Below, in pieces: positions 61,001 through 64,000 of a stretch of DNA of 64,000 bases; within the stretch, counting starts at the first letter, position 1, and each line of letters opens with the position of its first letter. Source of the DNA: Acanthaster planci (Eukaryota > Echinodermata > Asteroidea > Valvatida > Acanthasteridae); contig NW_019091443.1 of the NCBI RefSeq assembly GCF_001949145.1, forward strand, positions 292,101 through 356,100. Direction: 5' to 3'. The notes below the pieces were generated by a model. The model saw only the letters and a list, made by a program, of their open reading frames with translations. It made no database searches and was not told the origin of the DNA. The position numbers were made by a program, and so were the translations under genes.

Positions 61001-61983
61001 CAGTTTCAAATACAGTGAAGGTTAATTAAGCATGCAATTCCTTCCTTGTGATTTTGCTGGTGAAATAAGGGTTCCGGGAATTTGTACTCTCTGCATCAAT
61101 AACCTGGTTTGGAAATGTTCATGTTCATGGTGATTTATTGGGTGGGGGGAACTGATTCAAATTTTGACCTGTTTTATGAACTAGGTAAAATGATGTAACA
61201 TCCATGTGGTGGGTAATCTCAGAATGCCTGTCTGTGATTGTAAAAATGTACAACATTGGAGATTTGAAAACCATCTGCAATAACAATTGAATCGAAAAGG
61301 AAGGCCAGAGGAAAAAAATGATGATCCCAGAGGCCTCATCAAAGATCAGAAATAGAATGGTGTTCTTCAAAGTATCGTTTGATGCTGAATTCCCATGTCA
61401 CATCAGCAATGACTGAAGGATCTGGAGTAAGCTCAAATGAAAAGTCATCCCATGTACCAGTAGACTCACTATATCAAAGGAAAACATGTGCATGTGCATG
61501 TACACGAACATAAATAGTCAGGGGAAAAGGCTCAACCTGTTGAGCTTTGTTGAGTATTTCAACTGTGTAAAAAAAAACACACATACAGTGTATGTATTAC
61601 TACATAGGCAAATCTTTTTCTGTATGATCCTTGGATTTAAATTATTTGTAACATTTTCTGCACAGCAAATGGTTAGATAAAGGTGACAGCATGAAGGAGG
61701 ATGTGCAGCAATATCATTTGGGGAAAAAAACAGACAGACCTACAAAGAGAGAAAAAACAATTTCAAAAGGTGACCAGGTTGAGCCCAAAGTTCAAACTTA
61801 CACAATCTTTCCAGACTTTGGTTTGGGAATGACTTCAATTTCCACTTTCCTCCAAGGGGATCCAACCTTCTCATAAGCAGGGCTAGGTGGTAATTTCTCC
61901 CAACAAGACTGTGGAAGACTGACTTCCTTTGCTGATGGAACCACGCCGTGTTTGAAGAGGTAATTCAGCCAGTCATTGTGGAC
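24940..61983 (-). CDS. WDR81: WDR81 orthologue (BEACH and WD-repeat protein), 25 exons, 5' end open
   Basis: WDR81 works with WDR91 on endosomes, where it restrains Beclin-1/PI3K complexes and allows early-to-late endosome conversion; it also helps p62-dependent clearance of ubiquitinated aggregates. Twenty-five minus-strand exons join with consistent phases into 6102 nt (2033 residues plus stop). Numbering residues from the first base found, 1-250 are the WDR81-specific N-terminal region, about 300-530 the BEACH domain ([69 protein letters not shown]), about 820-1000 a conserved helical middle region, about 1050-1260 an acidic disordered linker, and about 1740-2033 the WD repeats ending [13 protein letters not shown]. 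Human WDR81 has 1941 residues and is also nearly full at both ends, so only a short N-terminal piece is missing. Most human coding sequence lies in one huge exon, whereas here it is split by about 20 more introns. Confidence 0.93.
25069..26573 (-). other. WDR81 intron 24 with a MITE-like insertion
   Basis: Intron of about 1.5 kb. Besides the inverted-repeat element at 25276-25577 it shows only short AT-rich frames. Confidence 0.7.
25276..25577. mobile_element. MITE-like element with long terminal inverted repeats
   Basis: The left end ATTGTTTTCTGTACCTTTGG and the right end are exact inverted copies over the first 20 bp. Weaker pairing continues for about 95 bp (CCTCTA; GCAAACAT/GCAAATGT; GCC/GCTCCATATT; TGTGGGTTAAG/TGTGGGTAAGG). 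Total length is 302 bp and no transposase is present. Just outside the right end CTGCTGTTTATCAGCAG can also form a hairpin. No unambiguous target-site duplication was found, so the superfamily is open. Confidence 0.7.
26574..26674 (-). CDS. WDR81: WDR81 exon 24 (WD repeat)
   Basis: Acceptor TTTCCCTGTAG, donor CAACAG/GTATTT. It encodes [20 protein letters not shown] then [10 protein letters not shown], matching the human [26 protein letters not shown] segment. Enters with one base carried over and leaves in phase 0. Confidence 0.9.
27319..27415 (-). CDS. WDR81: WDR81 exon 23 (WD repeat)
   Basis: Acceptor GATTTTTGCAG, donor TTTAGAG/GTTAGT. It encodes [20 protein letters not shown] then W, the blade with human SVLVSSSSDHSLTVW. 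Phase 0 in, phase 1 out. Confidence 0.92.
27790..27925. repeat. Polypyrimidine (C/T-rich) low-complexity tract
   Basis: About 130 bp built from CCATC, CCCATC and CTCC words in the intron between WDR81 exons 23 and 22. It is purine-rich in the transcribed RNA. It may be an expanded simple repeat. Confidence 0.7.
28780..28860. mobile_element. Possible pogo-like MITE terminus
   Basis: TA followed by CAGTAGAATGCCTCTATAAG at 28780, with an internal repeat of TGTTCTGTCAAGTGG type. It matches the TA-CAGT starts near 5678 and 10100. The far end was not located. Confidence 0.3.
29555..29865 (+). mobile_element. piggyBac-like non-autonomous element, 3'-truncated copy
   Basis: Starts at TTAA (29555-29558) followed by CCACTTCCTGCCAGGGA. 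Its interior (GGGCCTTGTAACAAAAGACC, then the segment through CCAGCCTTGTTTTGAAAC) is about 85-90 percent identical to the reverse complement of 63850-63990. That second copy also begins at a TTAA + CCACTTCATGCCGGGA terminus, so the family has inverted ends next to TTAA, as piggyBac elements do. The open frame across 29363-29869 has no transposase similarity. Confidence 0.55.
29937..30076 (-). CDS. WDR81: WDR81 exon 22 (WD repeat)
   Basis: Acceptor CATATATCAG, donor ATGCAG/GTAAAG. It encodes [20 protein letters not shown] then [11 protein letters not shown], aligned with human [20 protein letters not shown] and GWPAHEGDILQ. In phase 1, out phase 0. Confidence 0.93.
30296..30485 (-). CDS. WDR81: WDR81 exon 21 (WD repeat)
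   Basis: Acceptor TTACTGAAG, donor CCCTGG/GTAAGG. It encodes [15 protein letters not shown] and [19 protein letters not shown], matching human VWDPFTGKTLRT and STLRFVDCRKPGLQHEFRL. Phase 0 in, phase 1 out. Together with exon 20 it completes the SCDGSIH-LWDP junction. Confidence 0.93.
31273..31411. repeat. Left arm of a large inverted repeat
   Basis: ATACCTACCCAAACAGTCAC through GATTTGATCACT and CTGACCTCCCACAAAGCA to ATGATCGTCCTTTTC. It is the reverse complement of 33981-34118 at roughly 85 percent by eye. A third partial copy (CTACCTACCCGCACAGTCAC) lies near 31552 in the same orientation. Confidence 0.75.
31441..31506. repeat. Perfect 33-bp tandem duplication
   Basis: The unit begins GTGGGAGAGGTCTGTTTGGG. 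Copies at 31441-31473 and 31474-31506 are identical, which implies a recent duplication. Confidence 0.9.
32520..33482 (+). mobile_element. LTR-like unit, probably a solo LTR
   Basis: A 963-bp unit starts TGTTATG and ends CGTAACA, so it has the short inverted TGTTA/TAACA ends of an LTR. It carries a TATA box (GGCTATAAAAGACGG, about 32810) followed by a purine-rich stretch, and an ATTAAA near 33350. CCAG directly precedes it (32516-32519) and directly follows it (33483-33486), which would be a 4-bp target-site duplication. Downstream sequence (33487-33650) contains a short frame starting [14 protein letters not shown], which might instead be a leader and gag start. In that case this would be a 5' LTR of a truncated element. 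No polymerase is present. Confidence 0.5.
33981..34118. repeat. Right arm of the large inverted repeat
   Basis: CTGAAAGGACGATCATGGTG through TGTGGGAGGTCAGG and GTGATCAAATCTTTTCAGC to TAGTGACTGTTTGCGTAGG. It pairs with 31273-31411, with 2.6 kb between the arms that include the LTR-like unit. Confidence 0.75.
34262..34439. repeat. 89-bp tandem duplication (two copies)
   Basis: Copies at 34262-34350 and 34351-34439 begin ATGTTACATGCCCCTTTGAC and differ at only two positions. Intronic; no function apparent. Confidence 0.92.
34717..34940 (-). CDS. WDR81: WDR81 exon 20 (first classical WD repeat)
   Basis: Acceptor TTTCTTTTCAG, donor ATTCAC/GTGAGT. It encodes [40 protein letters not shown] and [14 protein letters not shown] up to SCDGSIH. 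These match human [33 protein letters not shown] and TQHRKSVFFV through SCDGAVH, the best conserved stretch of the gene. Phase 1 in, phase 0 out. Confidence 0.96.
35099..35155 (-). CDS. WDR81: WDR81 exon 19 (57 bp)
   Basis: Acceptor TTTACAACAG, donor TTTGTTG/GTAAGA. It encodes [20 protein letters not shown], human FHFHQIRLQSFPG. A small exon that a frame-based search would miss. Phase 1 in and out. Confidence 0.9.
36416..36483 (-). CDS. WDR81: WDR81 exon 18 (68 bp)
   Basis: Acceptor TCCTTAG, donor TACTGTG/GTAAAA. It encodes [20 protein letters not shown] then YCG, matching human GLSGNWLAYWQYEIG. Phases fit exons 17 and 19. Confidence 0.88.
37415..37583 (-). CDS. WDR81: WDR81 exon 17
   Basis: Acceptor TTAAACAG, donor AACCCAAG/GTACAA. 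It encodes [20 protein letters not shown] followed by acidic and basic low-complexity sequence, aligned with human FGSVLVGNRIQIPNDS. This is a disordered segment between the middle region and the WD propeller. Confidence 0.88.
38041..39619. mobile_element. Possible 1.6-kb non-autonomous DNA transposon
   Basis: GCTTGGGCGGTTCCA (38042-38056) and the inverted GTTTGGGTGGCTCCA (39618-39604 on the other strand) match at 12 of 15 positions. Both ends continue inward with GAACTGG-, GGTAC- and GAAACCGG-type words in inverse order. No clear target duplication and no transposase frame. It lies in the intron between WDR81 exons 17 and 16. Confidence 0.4.
39745..39795 (-). CDS. WDR81: WDR81 exon 16 (51-bp micro-exon)
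   Basis: Acceptor TTTATACAG, donor CTCTGG/GTAAGT. It encodes [18 protein letters not shown]. Both splice sites are strong and the phase (1 in, 1 out) fits both neighbours. The peptide has no close human counterpart, so homology alone does not prove it. Being a multiple of three, it could be skipped without a frameshift. Confidence 0.75.
40304..40428 (-). CDS. WDR81: WDR81 exon 15
   Basis: Acceptor TTTTTCGTAG, donor GAGACAG/GTGAGT. It encodes [20 protein letters not shown] and a Gln/Ala-rich tail, aligned with human IIRKIIPNHELVGELAGLY. Phase 2 in, phase 1 out. Confidence 0.9.
40948..41077 (-). CDS. WDR81: WDR81 exon 14
   Basis: Acceptor GTTCCATAG, donor ACAGGCAG/GTATGT. It encodes [20 protein letters not shown] then [10 protein letters not shown], aligned with human [31 protein letters not shown]. 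Confidence 0.92.
41260..41610. repeat. G/A-rich minisatellite, best unit about 50 bp
   Basis: Two close copies of a unit starting GTTGGGGATATTGTGCCTTC occur at about 41444-41493 and 41494-41542. More degenerate GAGTTGGGGAT/GTGAGGGG units surround them. Purine-rich on the plus strand; intronic in WDR81. Confidence 0.75.
42095..42271 (-). CDS. WDR81: WDR81 exon 13
   Basis: Acceptor CTAAATTAG, donor GTCTCTG/GTATGT. It encodes a polar linker ([20 protein letters not shown] through [20 protein letters not shown]). Poorly conserved, comparable to the human linker between SQLHELRQQ and VDPALL. Phase 1 in and out. Identity rests on position and phase. Confidence 0.82.
42713..42956 (-). CDS. WDR81: WDR81 exon 12
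   Basis: Acceptor TTTGATTTCAG, donor CCAAAAG/GTGAGT. It encodes [40 protein letters not shown] and [20 protein letters not shown], aligned with human [34 protein letters not shown]. A second AG nine bases further in (TTTTTAG/AAAAATCC) would break the frame, so the upstream one is used. Confidence 0.93.
43435..43505. repeat. Dispersed repeat, copy related to 60282-60359
   Basis: TCCATTCTCCTGAGCT, then TCTTAAAT, GTTCAAGACCAGCCAAGCACA and a TT-rich tail. The same blocks occur at 60282 in the same orientation, and a weaker relative lies near 28133-28200. All are intronic in WDR81. Possibly a SINE tail or MITE fragment. Confidence 0.5.
44330..44439 (-). CDS. WDR81: WDR81 exon 11
   Basis: Encodes [20 protein letters not shown] then [17 protein letters not shown], aligned with human [29 protein letters not shown]. 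The donor CTTACA/GTAAGT is strong. The acceptor is taken as GTGTGTTCAG because only this choice agrees with the exon 10 phase. The AG ten bases upstream (CCATAG) would need a different donor. Confidence 0.85.
44904..45050 (-). CDS. WDR81: WDR81 exon 10
   Basis: Acceptor CTATTTACAG. It encodes [20 protein letters not shown] then [20 protein letters not shown], aligned with human [41 protein letters not shown]. The donor is weak (ACAGTGG/GTTTTT), chosen because it gives phase 1 to join exon 11, so the exact 3' edge could differ by a few bases. Confidence 0.85.
45051..47098 (-). other. WDR81 intron 9
   Basis: About 2 kb. It contains a G/C-run repeat near 45535-45590 (GGGGCATAGCGACCGAGGGG then CACCCCTCTCCCC), a typical scar of dispersed repeats, and non-coding short frames at 45.8-46.9 kb. 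Confidence 0.6.
47099..48585 (-). CDS. WDR81: WDR81 exon 9 (largest exon; middle region and acidic linker)
   Basis: Acceptor TCACTTGCAG, donor AGTGATG/GTAAGT; 1487 bp. The first 200 residues are the conserved helical middle region: [39 protein letters not shown] and [19 protein letters not shown], aligned with human FPPYFPALHRFILL, ITPEGLEILLPFVLELMS and TDCFVAQLMVRLGLQAFL. About 240 residues of acidic, Ser/Thr/Gln-rich disordered sequence follow (human also has an acidic linker here). The exon closes with [20 protein letters not shown] then [15 protein letters not shown], matching human [32 protein letters not shown], and an acidic DSDSDSSDG end. Confidence 0.95.
48586..50739 (-). other. WDR81 intron 8
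   Basis: About 2.15 kb. AT-rich, several TACATGTA words, no recognisable element or exon. Confidence 0.6.
50740..50918 (-). CDS. WDR81: WDR81 exon 8
   Basis: Acceptor TTTGTGGCAG, donor CTTCCCAG/GTATGT. It encodes [20 protein letters not shown] then LAPKLRMQ, aligned with human [24 protein letters not shown], the kinase-like RDM...L...E segment noted in WDR81. Phase 0 in, phase 2 out. Confidence 0.93.
52368..52423. repeat. Perfect 28-bp tandem duplication
   Basis: The unit GTTTCTCCATTCCGGTTTGA plus TGATGTCC occurs twice in a row (52368-52395, 52396-52423) without mismatch. Confidence 0.9.
52704..53560 (+). pseudogene. Crypton-like tyrosine recombinase (DUF3504/KIAA1958-like), dead
   Basis: Remnant of a tyrosine-recombinase transposase of the kind that also gave rise to KIAA1958, QRICH1 and ZMYM C-termini. 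In order: [20 protein letters not shown] (about 52840-52900), [20 protein letters not shown] (about 52930-52990), then frameshifts near 52990-53130. Next come [20 protein letters not shown] (about 53144-53203) and [19 protein letters not shown] (about 53247-53303), then [20 protein letters not shown] and [10 protein letters not shown] (about 53335-53435). The catalytic arginine expected just before [11 protein letters not shown] is replaced by TAG (53327-53329), and the HxxR histidine position reads proline. The catalytic tyrosine (IKHY) is still there. It lies antisense within a WDR81 intron. Confidence 0.8.
53789..53814. repeat. Perfect 11-bp hairpin
   Basis: CAATGTCACCT-TATT-AGGTGACATTG. 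It is close behind the Crypton-like remnant and may be one of its non-coding parts, or an independent palindrome. Confidence 0.7.
54105..54273 (-). CDS. WDR81: WDR81 exon 7
   Basis: Acceptor CATTTTTAG, donor AATGAG/GTGAGC. It encodes [20 protein letters not shown] then [17 protein letters not shown], aligned with human [30 protein letters not shown]. Confidence 0.93.
55700..56085. mobile_element. hAT-like non-autonomous element with an 8-bp target duplication
   Basis: The element runs from TAGGGCTGTGC to GGCCCTA (386 bp) and is flanked by GTATGACC on both sides (55692-55699 and 56086-56093). An exact 8-bp duplication and TAGGG-type termini are characteristic of hAT transposons. Sub-terminal AT-rich words (AAATATCCAATTATTTGA / GAATATTTGGATAGTGAATT) are inverted. 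No transposase frame. It lies in WDR81 intron 6. Confidence 0.8.
56291..56490 (-). CDS. WDR81: WDR81 exon 6
   Basis: Acceptor ATTTAAACAG, donor TTTTTCAG/GTGACT. It encodes [20 protein letters not shown] then [20 protein letters not shown], a Ser/Thr/Gly-rich linker after the BEACH domain. Low conservation; assigned by phase, splice sites and position. Phase 0 in, phase 2 out. Confidence 0.85.
56651..56836 (-). CDS. WDR81: WDR81 exon 5 with two in-frame acceptors
   Basis: Donor GTTGAG/GTATGG. Two AG acceptors lie 15 bases apart: CTACTGTTAG (exon from 56836, adding ASTLQ) and ACTTTGCAG (exon from 56821). Both keep the frame. The rest encodes [20 protein letters not shown] and a Ser/Thr/Ala-rich linker. 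The residue totals given for the gene use 56821. Confidence 0.82.
57069..57290 (-). CDS. WDR81: WDR81 exon 4 (end of BEACH domain)
   Basis: Acceptor TTTTACCCAG, donor GTGGAG/GTAAGC. It encodes [20 protein letters not shown] then [20 protein letters not shown], aligned with human [40 protein letters not shown]. Phase 0 at both ends. Confidence 0.95.
57699..58868 (-). CDS. WDR81: WDR81 exon 3 (BEACH domain)
   Basis: Acceptor GATGTTTTAG, donor TACAAG/GTTTGA; 390 codons. Conserved blocks with human WDR81 are [136 protein letters not shown] and [12 protein letters not shown]. The BEACH core is complete and unbroken. Ends exactly where exon 4 takes over. Confidence 0.97.
59861..60023 (-). CDS. WDR81: WDR81 exon 2 of this model
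   Basis: Acceptor TTTTTTTATAG, donor TCTACAG/GTAAAG. It encodes [20 protein letters not shown] then [20 protein letters not shown], aligned with human [26 protein letters not shown]. Phase 2 in, phase 0 out. A second AG two bases in (AG/TGCC) would give a stop. Confidence 0.9.
60024..61801 (-). other. WDR81 intron 1 of this model
   Basis: About 1.8 kb. It contains the dispersed repeat at 60282-60359 and several TACATGTA words (for example around 60795-60810). No exon-like sequence. Confidence 0.6.
60282..60359. repeat. Dispersed repeat, copy related to 43435-43505
   Basis: TCCATTCTCCTGAGCTGCTC, TTAAATGAATGTTTGAGAC and GGCCAAGAACACA, then a TTCATTTCCATTCATAAG tail. Same order as the copy at 43.4 kb. 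Confidence 0.5.
61802..61983 (-). CDS. WDR81: WDR81, most upstream exon supported
   Basis: Acceptor TTTTGTGATAG, donor GATTGT/GTAAGT. It encodes [20 protein letters not shown] then [16 protein letters not shown], aligned with human LVPARWLASLRDRRLPLG and GWTRVEVHGLRKRRLS near residue 60-110. It begins in phase 0 after an acceptor, so at least one more exon with the start codon must lie upstream. Confidence 0.88.
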
Positions 61984-63476
61984 CTATCACAAAACAAGGA
62001 AAACAAATGATTCATGAGGTAATTGTGGGCATCCTGGTCCATGGGACTGGTAAGTAGAAAAAAATGCAAAGCAGATTTGTGACAAGCAAAATTCAACTGA
62101 GAAATAGTCTCATGAAGTTTAAACACATCATGTCTGGTTGGCACCCAAGGTTCTTTGGGATTTCTTTGGGGGGAGGGATAAATGGGGACAGGGTGAGGGG
62201 TTCTTTTTACTTTGCAAATTAAAGAGGCATGGAAAAGGCTTCAACTATCATGTTTTGAAGGTAGATTTGCCACCCAGAAACCAGTATACAATGAATTTAT
62301 CTCCTGAAAATCAACAGAAGAGAATTAGGGGCAATTTCTGTCAGCAATCAACTGGGCCGATTTCAGAAACACACAAGGTCAAGCTCTGTGTTTATGTTGG
62401 GTTGATGATGTAATGGGGAGAAAGGCACAGGAGGCATGCACGAAGCATGCATGAAGATACTGTATATGCATGAAAACGAGGAGTTTTGATGACGTGTAGA
62501 AAATGCTCAATAGTATACACATTAATCTCTAAGATGCATAAACCTAAAGTCTTATTCTTAGCTGGTCAAAATAATTGTGAGATTTGTTCTGAATTGAAGG
62601 AGTACGAGACATTGAAGGTGGAGTGGAATGTAACTTGCGTGGCATGTACATGTTGAGTGCAATTGTGTTCACGTGAAGTGGCAACAGACTATTCATACAC
62701 CATGGAGAATAATACGGTCAGTAAAGAGTACTCAGATCTGAATATTAGGCTGAATCACTGGCTATCTTGTATGTGTGTACGTGTGCAGCTTCTAGAAAAA
62801 AAGACAATCGTTGTACATGCTTGTTTGCCGAGTCTACAATTTTCAATCTGTCCAAGAAAAAGACATAAACACATATCTATTCTTATCATGAAAGTGGATT
62901 CAATTCCTACGAAAGTAATATAATTTACTCGCTGATGAATGAGGATGACAGCACTGAACCTGTCAGTGTTGCAGGGCTCCAATGGCAGTCCAAAAAACAA
63001 ACCAGCACCATACACCGGCAGCTGCAACACAACACTAGCAGTAGGTGAGGCTCATGCATCACTTTTTTAACTTCAAAGTGCTTTTGCAGACACTGGATAT
63101 TTGTTGAAGCGGTTCTCTATAAATCCTCGGCATAGACTTATCTCCAACAACTGCAAAGGTTTAAAGTCTACTCGTACACTTAATGCATTGCCCGGGAGCA
63201 ATAGATTCTATGCATTATTGCATGGAAACCTTGAGACCAAGGTCTCAGTGTAAACTGCACAAGACCGAGGTATGTTTTATTTTATGACAAAAACACAACA
63301 AATCATGCACTTAAACTTGACATATGGAACAATCAATGCAGTGGGCAAGAACCACGCAGGAACATTGCATTTTGAGCATGCCCCTACTATGAGACTTGCA
63401 TGTGAAGATGTACCGTGTTTACAGCCATAGGCTATCTACCCATGGTGTTTTGGGGTCAGCGGTATACACTGTATCA
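61984..63476 (-). other. Upstream of the first placed WDR81 exon
   Basis: Should contain or lead to the WDR81 start exon, but no convincing ATG exon was found. A weak candidate upstream exon is at 62929-63021. No mobile element was recognised in this part. Confidence 0.45.
62929..63021 (-). CDS. Weak candidate for an additional 5' WDR81 exon
   Basis: A good acceptor (GTGTTGTGTTGCAG) precedes 31 open codons reading GLPLEPCNTDRFSAVILIHQ then R. A poor donor follows (CAGCGA/GTAAAT), with phase 0 at both ends, so it could join VHNDWL. The peptide only vaguely resembles the human region before the conserved start, and 31 open codons are expected by chance often. Treat as unproven. Confidence 0.2.
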
Positions 63477-64000
63477 TTAACCACTTCATGCCGGGACATT
63501 TTTTTCAATGTTAATGATGCTGGGCCAGCATAATTTTTTCCATTTTCAAAATTCATCGTTTCATTAATCGGACGTTTATAGCCGCACAAAGTAAACTTTA
63601 AGCACTACTCTAAGTTGACAGGAGACCTTCATTGATGCCCGAGTATTTCAGCCAGGCCTGCAACCTTGTAAAAAGAGCCCAGATTGTGCGGTGTTATGTA
63701 ACTTTCTTTTGTTCACGAACCTGGCTCAGTGCACTGTTGACCTCTTTTCAATAGGGGCCAGATTAGTATGCAGCGATGCTGTGTGGCTCATTGCTGCGGT
63801 GGTGGAGCGCTTTTGTCCCTGGTGGTAATCCACTCGCTATAAATGCCCCAAACCCTTGTATACGGTTTCAAAACAAGGCTGGATTATCACCACTTTTGAG
63901 AGTGAAAAATTTTGATAATGCCCAGCAGCCTGGTCTTTTGTTCGGAGTACGGTCTTTTGTTACGGGGCCCTGTTTCTTTTCTCCAAGTTCAGAGACCACG
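63477..64000 (-). mobile_element. piggyBac-like non-autonomous element, runs off the window
   Basis: One terminus is TTAA (63477-63480) + CCACTTCATGCCGGGACA. The interior at 63850-63990 matches, in inverse orientation, the copy at 29.6-29.8 kb (AACAAGGCTGGATTATC, GCCCAGCAGCCTGGTCTTTT, GGAGTACGGTCTTTTGTTAC). The other end is beyond the window. No transposase frame. Confidence 0.55.

Noticed and set aside
62755-62928. Continuation of the minus-strand frame below 62929 as protein
   Set aside because: No similarity, and it would not connect in phase to the conserved WDR81 exon.

Overview
This is a window of animal nuclear DNA. It is AT-rich and intron-rich, has GT-AG splice sites throughout, and carries many transposon fragments (DIRS-like, Crypton-like, LINE, gag/LTR-like, hAT-, piggyBac- and pogo-like). 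The palindrome TACATGTA recurs often. Together with an unusual ADF/cofilin, this suggests a marine invertebrate (echinoderm, hemichordate, amphioxus or mollusc-like); the sequence does not fix the phylum. Nothing here looks bacterial, and no CRISPR array or operon is present.

Three protein-coding genes can be supported from spliced exons. (1) 133-279 (+) is the terminal coding exon of cytoplasmic dynein 1 heavy chain (DYNC1H1), followed by what is probably its 3' UTR. (2) An ADF/cofilin gene on the minus strand has coding exons at 9689-9397 and 7400-7226, with a plausible ATG-only first exon at 14760-14758. (3) A WDR81 orthologue on the minus strand fills 61983-24940. I could place 25 exons whose splice phases all agree (6102 nt, 2033 residues plus stop). 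They run from just after the N-terminus through the BEACH domain, a conserved helical middle region, an acidic linker and the C-terminal WD repeats to the stop codon. The extreme 5' end, including the start codon, was not found with confidence.

Layout: 0-0.3 kb dynein end; 0.3-7.1 kb UTR/intergenic with little structure; 7.2-14.8 kb ADF/cofilin with a large repeat-rich first intron; 12-24 kb a transposon-rich zone (fold-back and MITE-like elements at 12.5 and 13.8-14.35 kb, a dead LINE at 17.0-17.9 kb, a gag-like remnant at 19.8-20.8 kb, a dead DIRS-like element at 21.0-23.4 kb); 24.9-62 kb WDR81, whose introns contain MITEs, an LTR-like unit bracketed by inverted repeats, tandem duplications and a dead Crypton-like recombinase; 62-64 kb upstream sequence ending in a piggyBac-like repeat.

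The three genes are independent housekeeping or trafficking genes (dynein motor, actin severing, endosome/autophagy regulation). I found no sign of a new multi-gene system. The more interesting material is in the repeats: several elements with well-defined termini or target-site duplications, and four autonomous-element remnants, three of which have a visibly destroyed catalytic motif.
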